From positions 28,261,273 to 28,325,272 of the forward strand of contig NC_049980.1 of assembly GCF_000003815.2 (NCBI RefSeq): a DNA stretch of 64,000 nt, given 5' to 3'. The DNA is from Branchiostoma floridae. Taxonomy: Eukaryota; Chordata; Leptocardii; Amphioxiformes; Branchiostomatidae. The notes beneath the pieces were generated by a model that saw nothing but the letters and a program-made list of their open reading frames with translations, made no database searches and was not told the origin of the DNA. Below are positions 54,501 through 64,000 of the stretch, piece by piece. The position numbers were made by a program, and so were the translations under genes. How positions within the stretch are numbered: the stretch's first letter is position 1; each line of letters begins with the position of its first letter.

Positions 54501-57500
54501 GGGGGGGTCTTGGTAACGCTTAACGGTGAATTCAGGAGGCCCGGTAACGGTTAACGGTAAATTCAGGAGGCCCGGTAACGCTTAACGGTAAATTCAGAAG
54601 GAGTAACAAACATATGACGCATTCCTATTCATACAACGCTAGAGTATTTATATCAATGGGAAAAAATATCCGACTAATGACAGAGCAAAAGGTGCCCAGA
54701 ACCCAGAGGAATGACAGGGACATCCATGACATCTGTAAACTGACGGAGGCAGAGTTCCCGGCCCGCCACAGAGACGGCGGCAGCAAATTTCTTATGGGGG
54801 GGATTTAACTTTTGTTTCAGCACATGGAGCGCCGAAGGCACGACGCATCCCAGGGGGGTCCGGGGGTATGCTCCTCCGGAAAAATTTTAAAATCAAGACC
54901 CTCTTAAATGCTGTTTCCTGCATTTTCGGCAAATTTTGCCGACTGACTAAGCTAGGTTGATTTTGACATTTTCATCAAATTACACAATGATTATAGCTTT
55001 GGCCTCCACCCCCAGAGCCCCCGACATATTTTACCATTTCGAGCTCGGAAGGCACGAGACGTTAAATTAAAATCTGGACCGTCTGAAACGCCATTTACTG
55101 CATTTTGAAGGACACATTTTGCTGTAAGACGAAGCTAGATTAAATGACATTTTATTAGAGAGAAAAGTTTTTTGTGCCTACCCACGCCCCTAGCATATTT
55201 TCACCATGTCATCGTGAGCGCCAAAGGCGCCAGCCGTCGCAAGGAAGGTCCGGCGAAACCTAATTTTTTGCATTCTAGGCGTACTTTTTGCCCGAAACTA
55301 AGCTAAGTTTACACTGAAATCTGTATGAGTGATAAAGTTTTTGAGGGTGACGCTTCCGCAACATATTTTACCCTGTCCAGAGCCGGAGGCCGGGAGGCTC
55401 GGAGAAAATTTTGAAATCTGGACCCATTGAAACGACTTTTCCTGCATTTTCAGGGGTTCTATCTGGCATTTGACTTCGTGTGTATAACGGGTTACGAAGA
55501 ATTTCTTGGTAACGCTTAACGGTGAATTCGGGATAACAAATAACGGTTAACGTTGAATTAAAACGACCAATAACGCTTCACGAAGAATATACCGATAACG
55601 ATTAACGTTAAATTAGTTAGGGTCGGTAACGATTAACGGTGAATTAAAATGGCTCGTAACGCTTAACGGAAAAAGGCATGCAGACCCTCTCTAATGACAT
55701 ATACACAGGAAGTGATTTTTTTTAAAGTCAAGCAAGAAATATTAAACAGATTTTGTACCATTATTCCACTACAGGAGCTGACGGCCGCTGGTATCTGACG
55801 GGCGTCACCAGCTGGGGGTACGGATGTGCTAACAGGTACCAGCCTGGGGTAAAGACCAAGGTCTCCAATTACATCGACTGGCTGGACAATAAGATTTTAA
55901 CCGGTGGTCAAGTCGGTAAGTTGCATTCACATTTACCCAAGCCTCGCCTGTGACTGCTAGATTGTACATGTTCGTATCTACTTATGTGAAAAGCTGTCAC
56001 TGAAAATTAATCATTTGATACAGTGTTGAAAAAATCAAGCAGGCTGCATCTTAAGAAAACTTGATGTTACCTGTCATCTGGTACAGCTTGTTCGGAGAAC
56101 ACCACAGTCACCTGCGGAGACGGCAGCTGCTTCCCTGCAGACTACAGGTGTGACGGGTACGAGGACTGCAGCGACGGGGCGGACGAGATCGGTTGCCGTG
56201 AGTGACAAACCTTATCCACGTGTAGGATATTGGAGTCTTTTACCAACTGACCAATGAACTCACCTGCGTACGTTTCGATGTCCATCAGATGTCTTCTCAG
56301 AGCTTCTAACTGCAGTGCTGCTTCTCATCGTTATATCTAGCCGACGTATGTGGTGCTTTTGCGGCGAGAACACAATCCCAAACGTGGCTAAGTTTGTATC
56401 CCCTCAGCGGGACTCTGGCATGCATATAAACGTAAGCAATTGAGAGACATTACTTGTTGTGTATACGAAAACTGCAATACCCTATTTTCTACAAAGCTGA
56501 TGAAATTATTTTAGGATATTTACCCATGTGTTATTTTACGTTTTCACCTAGAGATTACGTTCATTTGAAAACCACATCACCTGAAGATGCCTCAGTAACA
56601 AATAACCATCTGATAACCATCTGACAAGTGTTTAGTTATTACTTGTTCCCAGCATGGCACTAAAACTGATACCTCTCCTTCGGATAACAGCGTTTTTTAT
56701 GCCATGTACCCATGTCACTTCAGCCACACTTGGACCACCCTGTGCCCTGTACTGTAACAACAACACCAAGTGCATCCCTGACCAGTGGCTTTGTGACTAT
56801 TACGCCGACTGTGACGACCTTTCAGATGAACAGAATTGTGGTACGTTGACCACTTCATCTCCAAAATGTAGACTAAAAGAATATCTGAACACGTAGATAT
56901 CTACTGTAGAAATCTGAGTTATCTGTAGAAATGATGTTGAAACTGTAAAACAATACTGCGCCCTTGAGAATGTGAGTTGAAAGAGTATCTACTCCCTTTT
57001 TCAGACTGCAACGACGCGTTCACGTGTGACAACGGTATCTGTGTCCTACCAGAGTACCGATGTGACGGAATCAACCATTGTGGAGACGGGAGTGACGAAA
57101 GTTACTGTGAGTGGAGACAAATACCTTTTCTACAATCAAAACCTGCTCGGGCCAAAGTACTATACAGCCAAAATACTTGTGAGGGAAAGAAGCTGCGTTA
57201 TCCAGAAAGACGAAGCAACGTGATTTACCCTGTAGAGTAGCTAAGCTAACATGGGCTACGCTGAAAAGCACTTACTCAACCAACTGGACATGATTTTGGA
57301 AACGGTCAAACGTTTCAGGTAATGTTACTATCTACTACATCTCGTTAGTGACACGTATCCTACTACCTGAATATCTACCCTTCATCGAGATAACATGGGA
57401 TAATGAAAAGGGTAACTGGTATTCTAGAGTACAAATAAGATTGAACAATTCCGAATAATTCTTTGATAATAAAATGTTTTTTACATGTACTACAGCGTAC

Positions 57501-60452
57501 AACCTATTTTTGTCTCTTGTTCAGGCCCTTGTGATGATGGTTACTTCAGCTGTGACAGATGCATCCCATCGTGGTGGGTGTGCGACGACGACGACGACTG
57601 CTCAGACTCTTGTAAAATCAAATCTTGTAAAATCACAAGACTAAAAACAATTCTGTTTATTTGTGTTTACAGGCTCCACAGCAGCCCCAATAGCCACCTC
57701 ATCAGCTACCACCACAGAGACCACACCTATGGATTTGACGACTGAAGCAACAACTGCCATACCATTGACGCCAACTATGCCCATGACCACCGGGAAAGAT
57801 GCTGTCTCTACAAGTAAACTGCCTGCATCGACTAGAGGTAAGCATATATCTACTAACCTGTATATCAACAGACAGACTATGCTAATGTATTAAGATGAAT
57901 ACAGATTTGAATATTTATTCTGGATGTAGTGGGAAAAGCCACGTGAAACGTAGATAGATGTATCCCGACAAATGGGCTGTGTAGCGATGAATACATGTAT
58001 CACCATCTGTCATCTTTACAATTAAGTATAGATGCCAGGGTTATGTGACTGCGGTTCCTCGATCTCTTCTTGATGTTTGACCAAAGCAAATATTACAATC
58101 TACTATATCGTAGTCTATAGTCGTAATATGTAGGTGGCGTCGTCGATGAGCTAATCAATGTCAGATGCCATTGTGGCTATTTGATTGTCAAATAAACATG
58201 ATAATTTTCATACTAGTGATACAGTCGCTGAATCAATTACGGGGCTGAGTAATTGCCAAGTACGCTTTCTATCTCCCATACTGTTTTGATTCTGTCGTGT
58301 GCATCAGCTCCCATGGCGGTGGTTGAGATGGAGGTGACCCTCTCCAGTCCAACGTTCACGGCGGATCTGCAGGACAACAGCACTGAAGCGTTCCAGACAC
58401 TGTCAGCACAAGTCATCGCAGCCGTAAGCAGCTCTTACATTAGCACATTTCCAGAATTGCCATACTTTCCTTTGCTGGGACGCTTTTTAAAGTAGCTAGA
58501 TGTAGATCTTTGAAACGTAAATGTACGATAATTTTTTTCCAGATGAACTCTGTGTACCAAGACTATCCTGGCTTCGAAGGCGTTACTGTCCAAGGATTTA
58601 GGTACGGTCAAAATACAAGTGGCCATTCATACTATTCATCAAACTTTGTGATGTATGAGGTTCTCTGTACGCAAACGTCTCGTGTTGTCACTGACACAAC
58701 AGGGTTGGTCTGTAATAGCAAATCTGCCAATCAACCACGGTAAAGAGCTAAAGGTGGTTAGGTAACATTTACAGACATTTCAAAATGTGGTAGGCTGATT
58801 AACTTAATCTAATGATTTGATGGAAACAACCGTCGTTAAGACGAAAGTCGTAATACACAATACTAGCGTATACTCACGTCTGATTACAGGTCAGGAAGTG
58901 TGGTTGCTGATGTCAACGTGCTCATCGATAGCCAAGAGGAGGCAGAAATGCCCCTAGCGGTGGCCAGCGTACTGCAGGCAGCTGTAACTAATGGTAACGG
59001 CGTGGTCGGGGATGTGGAAGTCGGTGGAGTTGCTGTCAGGGAAAATGGTAAATTTCTCAATTTTAATACAAGGTCAAAGTCAACTGTTGGTGAGGCACTT
59101 TGAACGTAACCTATGCACATAGTAATTTCATGGGAGTGATGATAATGGAATAGAAGTCATAATTATTTCCTTCTACTTTACCTCGAATTTGGCAGGTGTA
59201 ACAGTAGAAGTGGTGGTGTGCAGTGCTAGTTGCCATGACGACATGGCGTGTGTCTCCAGCGGAGGGGAGTGTCGGTCCTTCTGTACGTCCAACACGGAGT
59301 ACTGTCTGAACGGGGGGACCTGTCAGGACGGGAACCCGGTCCTGGAGTGCAGGTCAGGCTAATTATAATAATCACGAATGTGATCAACATAATAGTTGCA
59401 CTGAAAATGGAAAAGTGGTGTTGGATATCGCATTACATGTGTCCTATGTCATCTTGATCGATTGGATATTTTTAAAGATGTTGCAGTTCTAAACCAGGCG
59501 CACATCCAAGTCAGAATTATCCAATACCATCCGCCCAAAATGCTTAAAATATCCCTTTGCGCTGCACGAGAATCAAAGCTATGACAAAGAATACGCATTT
59601 CATGTGAAGATTAGTAACTTGTAAGCAATGTCATGTTGCCATGTCATGTAATCAGCATCCGTCCACCATGTTGCCAATGATCATGACTTATGTTCTATTC
59701 CATCAGATGTCCCTCGGATGTAGTTACAGTATATCAGTACTCAGGACCACGCTGCCAGAATGAAGGTGATCAATCTCAACAGTCTTACATTAAGTCTAAG
59801 TCGTTATTCCACCATTTCAGATAAAGTTGATAAACTTGCTTTAGGACTCAAAACATGTTTCAGAAATTTCCCCTTCACCAAACAAAATTTTTTATTCTTT
59901 TCATCAATCCAGGACTAAGTGTGTTCATCATTGCCATGATTGCTGTCGCGTGTGCTCTGGTCTTTATCGTTGCTGTCGGCCTTGCTGTTCGGTGTTGGCC
60001 TCGGGGGAAACCCAAAACTTCGTGAGTCCGACTTCTTTTTAAACCTTGTCTGTAAAATTAATGTGCTTGGTCTTCATTCTAAGCCATTCTCTGTTGGAAA
60101 CAGTCGTTCACTTATTATGTTACTAGTAGATACAGGCCAGATAGGGCATCCGATGTCAACTAGCACCACCTATTGATACAAACACGACACCTTGCAGGGC
60201 TTTTGCTCTCGACATAATTTTAAACAGAAAGAGACCGAGGTTGCAATCATCAACGTTGTGTCCTTTTCATTTGTATTTTTCAGTAACAGCGATGCACAAG
60301 CAGTGTTGGAGAGTGCAGAATCTAAGCAGAATGGTGTCCCGATGGAGAACAAGGGAATAGACAACGCTGCCGCCAACATCCAAGAGAACGGGACGGCAGC
60401 GGGATATGAGAAAGCTGTTGCTCAGCAATATGAGGAGGATTCTTGGTTATAA
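48520..60452 (+). CDS. Gene C: single-trypsin type I membrane LDLa/SEA/EGF serine protease
   Basis: Twenty-one coding exons: 48520-48628, 49981-50097, 50253-50354, 51065-51184, 51814-51908, 52210-52310, 52841-53124, 53494-53670, 55775-55915, 56087-56197, 56724-56840, 57005-57106, 57525-57611, 57673-57837, 58308-58423, 58543-58601, 58890-59047, 59196-59352, 59707-59765, 59913-60021, 60284-60452. Phases join to 2655 nt (884 aa plus stop). Order is signal peptide, LDLa1-3, trypsin, LDLa4-6, a truncated LDLa7, stalk, SEA, EGF, helix, tail (EEDSWL). The triad and Asp189 are intact. Lys replaces Tyr228 (QPGVKTKV). Paralogue of B lacking the second protease block. The LDLa7 donor (GTAAAA at 57612) is the least certain junction. 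Skipping that exon would also keep frame. Confidence 0.88.
49828..49886. repeat. Short GT/GC microsatellite
   Basis: Interrupted GT then CGCGCG, at the position matching the long GT tract of gene B. Confidence 0.8.
49981..51184 (+). other. Gene C LDLa1-3
   Basis: Exons 49981-50097, 50253-50354 and 51065-51184, phase 1-1, nearly identical to gene B LDLa1-3 (GSDEEDC, NTDETNC, GSDEDNC). The intron before LDLa3 holds a LINE remnant. Confidence 0.9.
50465..50875 (+). mobile_element. LINE 3' remnant with reverse-transcriptase C-terminal motif
   Basis: The frame at 50555-50755 encodes [12 protein letters not shown] and then [13 protein letters not shown]. The GHV-R and GRP motif pair is typical of the C-terminal end of many non-LTR retrotransposon proteins. 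An in-frame-broken upstream part reads DSWTLTKSL. The segment ends in GAACTAAACTGAACCGAAC. It is absent from the matching intron of gene B. Confidence 0.65.
53955..54260 (+). mobile_element. tRNA-derived SINE-like repeat
   Basis: A-box-like GCCCAGTGGGTCCGTG and B-box-like GCGGGTTCAAAGCC are followed by CCTTGGAAAAGGCACG and TTAAATGAAGGTCCC. The later part matches the minus-strand repeat at 5720-5950. It lies in the last trypsin-domain intron of gene C. Confidence 0.55.
54484..55689 (+). mobile_element. Unclassified DNA element copy 2, in gene C intron
   Basis: A 1,206-bp copy of the family seen at 36333-37811, in opposite orientation. It is flanked by TCTAAT at 54478-54483 and 55690-55695. 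Ends are GAGGGTATGCATG and CATGCAGACCCTC. At least three TTAACGG-type motifs lie near the left end and several near the right. It lacks the nested LINE tail. No transposase. Confidence 0.8.
56087..57611 (+). other. Gene C LDLa4-6 and truncated LDLa7
   Basis: Exons 56087-56197, 56724-56840 and 57005-57106 are complete LDLa repeats. The fourth, 57525-57611, matches B LDLa7 up to DDDCSD and then diverges. A donor at 57612 would end it as CSDS plus a Cys codon shared with the stalk exon, losing the SDE part of the Ca2+ cage. A second GTAAAATCA copy follows 15 bp later. Confidence 0.72.
57673..60452 (+). other. Gene C stalk, SEA, EGF, membrane helix and tail
   Basis: Stalk 57673-57837. SEA 58308-58423, 58543-58601 and 58890-59047 (GSVVA). 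EGF 59196-59352 and 59707-59765 (YCLNGGTC). Helix exon 59913-60021. Tail 60284-60452 ending EEDSWL, with TAA at 60450-60452. AATAAA at 60618-60623 is a possible poly(A) signal. Confidence 0.88.
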
Positions 60453-61656
60453 CATGGCCACTTTGCAGTTTATACGTTTTAGACCACTGCTACTATTCAT
60501 ATGTGATGCAAACTCATTGTTAGAAAGACAATATCCAATTTTATTATGCTAATTTAACAAGCTAATGAATTCCAAATGAAAAATAATATTAAAACTTACA
60601 TGTTAATCTACCAAGTTAATAAACTATCATGTATGCCATTTCACCAGTTAAAATGTTATGTGCTGATTAAATCCGCATCCGAGAAAACTTGCTATAAAAA
60701 TGCAATGTAACTAACAAGCAACATATGTTAGTAGGCGCCCGGTTCTATACAACGTAATGTTCCCTATTAGGAAATAGAGCACTTTCTCCTTGTGAGCACA
60801 TTATGATTATTGCTTAACACTTTATAAGATTGAACATATATCCGGGTCATTATAAACCCAAAACAATGATAAGAATGGAATGTTTGTCTTCAGTTAGCAA
60901 TACAGTGTTGAGAGTCTTTTCAAATCTTTCTTTGTCCATTTATCTATGGCTATTTTATGAGGTGGAGAAGCATCTTGTAAAGTCTAGTGTCTTAAATGCT
61001 ATCCTTGCTTACTTCCTCTCTCTCTCTCTCTAACAGTAGTAGAGCAGAATATAAAATACCAAAACTATGACTTATGCAAACTGTCAAATGGAATATAGCA
61101 TGCCATAGCTACCTAACATCATGTTCATGTTAATGCAGTTTCATGAAATGCTCAGAAATACAACGCAGGCATGTAATGGAAAGTACAATCTGAAATACAA
61201 GGCCTTAAGTTGATAGCATCTTCCAACAAACCCTTTCTAAATTTAGAGAGATCAGTGCAAACCGTTTCACACCTCGCCAGTGTTTCTAGTAACGGTGGAA
61301 ATTGGTCAAGAGCCTAAAGTGCAAATTTATGTTGATTTTATCTAATAAAAATGAAAAAGTGTTTTAAAAACTTCCCTATCCCTCAAGATCTCACTGGTGA
61401 TACAGTCAGTATTACATGTAGAGACTTCTTCCATTATGTTCTAGCGTCTCAGACGTCTCCATCATCACTTACACATCCATCCATTAGAATTGTCCTCATC
61501 ACTTTGTCTGATAAGTCTACCTCATTGTCATTCCCATTTATAAAGTGTTAAAAAAAACTTCTCATTTGATTTGTTTTAAGACTTTATCATTGGTCCTAGT
61601 GTCTCAGCTGTTATAATTGTCATGCCCACTCTCACTGTCATTGCTACCGTCATCAG
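60453..61656. other. Convergent 3' region of genes C and F
   Basis: Paralogous to 30968-32003. AT-rich, with a CTCTCTCT run near 61020 and no coding sequence recognised. Confidence 0.55.
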
Positions 61657-63708
61657 TCACCCTTCATCTGATAAGCCACCCACACTATCACTGTCATCTG
61701 AGATTCCGCTTCCAGATGACTCTGAGGAACTGCTCAGTATATCCAGTTCATCGTATGCATCTGGATCTCCAAGGCACATTGGAATCATCCTTGTTGTCAA
61801 GCAATCCGTCCTACTCCTAGAATCCAACCATTCTTCCAAGGGGGGAATAAGCAGGGCCTCAACTTCCAGATCCTGCCAATGATCTGTCTCTGGCTGGTAC
61901 TGGTAAATGGTAGGCGAGATCCATTGCTCTTGATGATTGTGATGTCTATATATAGTGAGGAGGTACATAGTCTCTCCATATTCCATCAGCATTGCCATGT
62001 CGAAGTAAAAAGTCGTAGTCTCGGACAACTTCCACTCACCATTTGAAGGGTTGTACACTTCTACACCACTTTCGTCGTTGGAGTCTACACAATAGATGCT
62101 CCCTTGATACGTGATGGCCTGAGGACGCAGTGGTGGTTTAAGCATGTCGGCTATCTTGCTCCACTTGTTCTCTGTGGTACTGAAGCAGTAGCAGCCTTCC
62201 TTACTAATGACATAGATGCTGTCATCAAGAGTCACTGCACAGATTTCTGAGGACATGGACTGAGGGATGGCTGGTACGGAGGTCCACTCATCACAACTTG
62301 GGTCATACCTCTCCACTGTTTCCTTAGTTTCATCACCACCAATGGCATAGATGTAGCCCTTCAGATACACAAGACTACACCTGGGGATGACAGGAAAACA
62401 CAAATACACATGTGGTATTGAACTGTGTATCACTCACTACTGGGCCTTCGACACCTACATATTGTTCCTAACACAGAAAAACCTTGTTGTCCATTACCCT
62501 AAAGAACTTAAGCTAGCTAGGATCTTGAGGAAGCTATAAAGTCATCTAATGAATTTGGCTAATGTAAACAATCATTCACATTGCAGTTCACTGGCTTTCC
62601 ATGCTCTGACTGGTAGTGTGAGAAGTTGGCCATTGAACAGTTCTACAGAGCCAAAGTATTTATGGTTTCTTAGACTACCTCACATAAATATCAAAGCTTA
62701 TTCATTCGTTAGAAAGACATTTTCAAGATACAAACATAGATGCAATTATACACTTCCATTGACTTTGACAGGGCTGATTTGGAATTTGAGCAAAAGGTTA
62801 GTCTTCCAAAACTAAAAAGTTGCAGACAACATTGCCTTGATTTGTTTAAACTTTGTTACAATTACAAAGGCCATTCTGCAAGGTTTGATAATGTTTCCTT
62901 AAAAACCACTAGAGAAAAATATTTGAATATCTCAACCAGTATTATGCTGATCTTTCCCTGTCATTGTTTTTCAGCTTCTAGACAGTCTTAATTTTTATAT
63001 GTAGTTATTGGGCTAAAAATGCCAACAAGATCAATGGGGAACAATTACTTCCTGCCATTCCCAGGGTATGCTGGCACCTGGCTTAAGTTTAAGGCTTGAG
63101 AGAGTAGAAGCACATACCTGGCTCTAGGTGAAATCATCTCACACCTTGGTTCCCAGGTGTTTGTCAGGTGGTTATACTGGTAAAATGTAGTCTGTCTGCT
63201 GTACTGACTAACCCCTCTGCAGATGTACCCTGCCAGGTACAGCTCATCATCAGGAGTGGCTGTCACAGAGATGCTCTCTAGGTGCTCAGGAATATCCATT
63301 GTGTGCAGTCTACCTGTGGATGGGTCATAGCAAGGAGCGACCCGGTGGAAATCCTGATCCGAGATACTATAACCTTCTTTTAATAGTCTTGGGAAAATCT
63401 GCATTTCAGTTCGTGTCTGTCCCTGACGCAGGGTTGTGATGTCACTGTAAGCCAACTTGCAGTCTGTTGGCAGGCACTTACTCTCAAGTTCCACAAGTTG
63501 GTTTGAGCTGATGAAGGATTGACGGAAGCATCTGCACAGAGCAGGAAGGTGCTGCAAGCGTTTTTCTTTGTCAAACTCAACCCATCTTAGAGCAGCTTGC
63601 ACAATGTTGTCTTCTGAGTCTGTAATTAAATCTTCCCTATTGAGCAGTGACTGTAGCAGGAGAAGTGGCACCTGGAGAAAGGCTGGTTCTAGCACCACCT
63701 GGTTGAAC
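61657..63708 (-). CDS. Gene F: KLHL-like protein, 3' exons only
   Basis: Minus-strand exons 63708-63118 and 62380-61657 (stop TGA at 61659-61657). They match the last two exons of genes D and E in phase and content: the end of the BACK domain (FNQVVLEPAFLQVPLLLLQS), the first kelch blades, then YIYAIGGDETKETVERYD, ending in an acidic Ser-rich tail (GGLSDEG). The upstream BTB exons are not in the window. Similarity with the D intron stops at about 63827, where unrelated sequence begins, so whether F is complete cannot be judged. Confidence 0.82.
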
Positions 63709-63827
63709 CTGGGGAAAATACATGTCCAACTTCAATGTTTAGATACATATATCATGAATTAATTTTTCAAAGTTAGTGCTGATAGATACAGCAAATAAAA
63801 CAAATATATTTGTGTTGTAATATGTGT

Positions 63828-64000
63828 AAGGCCACAACGCCTTAATTTTTATGGATGGCCCGGAATCCTCTGGAGACAACAAAACTATTGCGCACGGACA
63901 AAAAAAGACAGATTCAGCACAAATCAGCACAAATAAAAAGTGCTGCTTAACCACAGGGCTAAACATCCAGATGGCCATCCCATTCACTCCCTGGCTTGGT
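63828..64000. other. Breakpoint in gene F upstream intron
   Basis: The gene D-like intron stops matching at ATGTGTAA. The following sequence (GGCCACAACGCCTTAATTTT onward) has no counterpart in D and runs off the window. It may be the edge of an insertion. Confidence 0.4.

Larger units (their letters stand above)
51814..55915 (+). other. Gene C trypsin domain
   Basis: Exons 51814-51908, 52210-52310, 52841-53124, 53494-53670 and 55775-55915. Activation site SRIVGGD, His57 in VVTAAHC, Asp102 in NDIALV, Ser195 in GDSGGP, Asp189 in GGGDSC. Position 228 is Lys instead of Tyr. The last intron (53671-55774) holds a SINE and element copy 2. The donor of exon 52210-52310 is GTCAGT where B has GTAAGT. 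Confidence 0.88.

Overview
The window is animal (metazoan) nuclear DNA, most likely from amphioxus (Branchiostoma). It has intron-rich genes with GT-AG junctions, LDLa/trypsin/SEA/EGF modules, an expanded kelch-like family, tRNA-derived SINEs, LINE tails and long microsatellites. The genus is inferred from these traits and was not tested by a search. There are no bacterial features, rRNA genes or CRISPR arrays.

Six genes can be built exon by exon, and in every one the splice phases add up. Genes A (414-8182, +, 5' end outside the window), B (10601-30967, +) and C (48520-60452, +) are paralogous modular membrane serine proteases. Their order is signal peptide, LDLa repeats, trypsin domain, LDLa repeats, Ser/Thr-rich stalk, SEA domain, EGF-like domain, one membrane helix and a short tail. 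This mirrors type II transmembrane serine proteases, whose membrane anchor and SEA domain lie N-terminal to the protease. B carries a duplicated [3 LDLa - trypsin - 3 LDLa] block and so has two trypsin domains and 12 LDLa repeats (1350 codons). C has one trypsin domain and seems to have lost the second block by deletion. A has an altered substrate pocket.

Genes D (37904-32004, -), E (39867-46510, +) and F (63708-61657, -, 5' end outside) encode BTB-BACK-Kelch (KLHL) proteins, probable Cullin-3 substrate adaptors. D and E are head to head, in an inverted duplication that includes intron 1 and the promoter. E is intact (599 aa). D is broken in its first coding exon by a 1.48-kb transposon. B+D and C+F are two copies of one segmental duplication, each a protease gene convergent with a KLHL gene.

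The mobile DNA is striking. A 3.28-kb near-palindromic element with about 1-kb terminal inverted repeats and a 6-bp target duplication sits in a B intron and looks like a non-autonomous Polinton/Maverick derivative. Two copies of a second family (13-14-bp inverted ends, 6-bp target duplication, arrays of a TTAACG-containing motif) sit in gene D and in a C intron. There are also several SINEs, MITEs, LINE 3' ends, a 21-copy 28-bp minisatellite and a roughly 410-bp GT tract.

The proteases probably act at the cell surface or are shed. The KLHL proteins would act in the cytoplasm. Their adjacency looks like duplication history rather than shared function.
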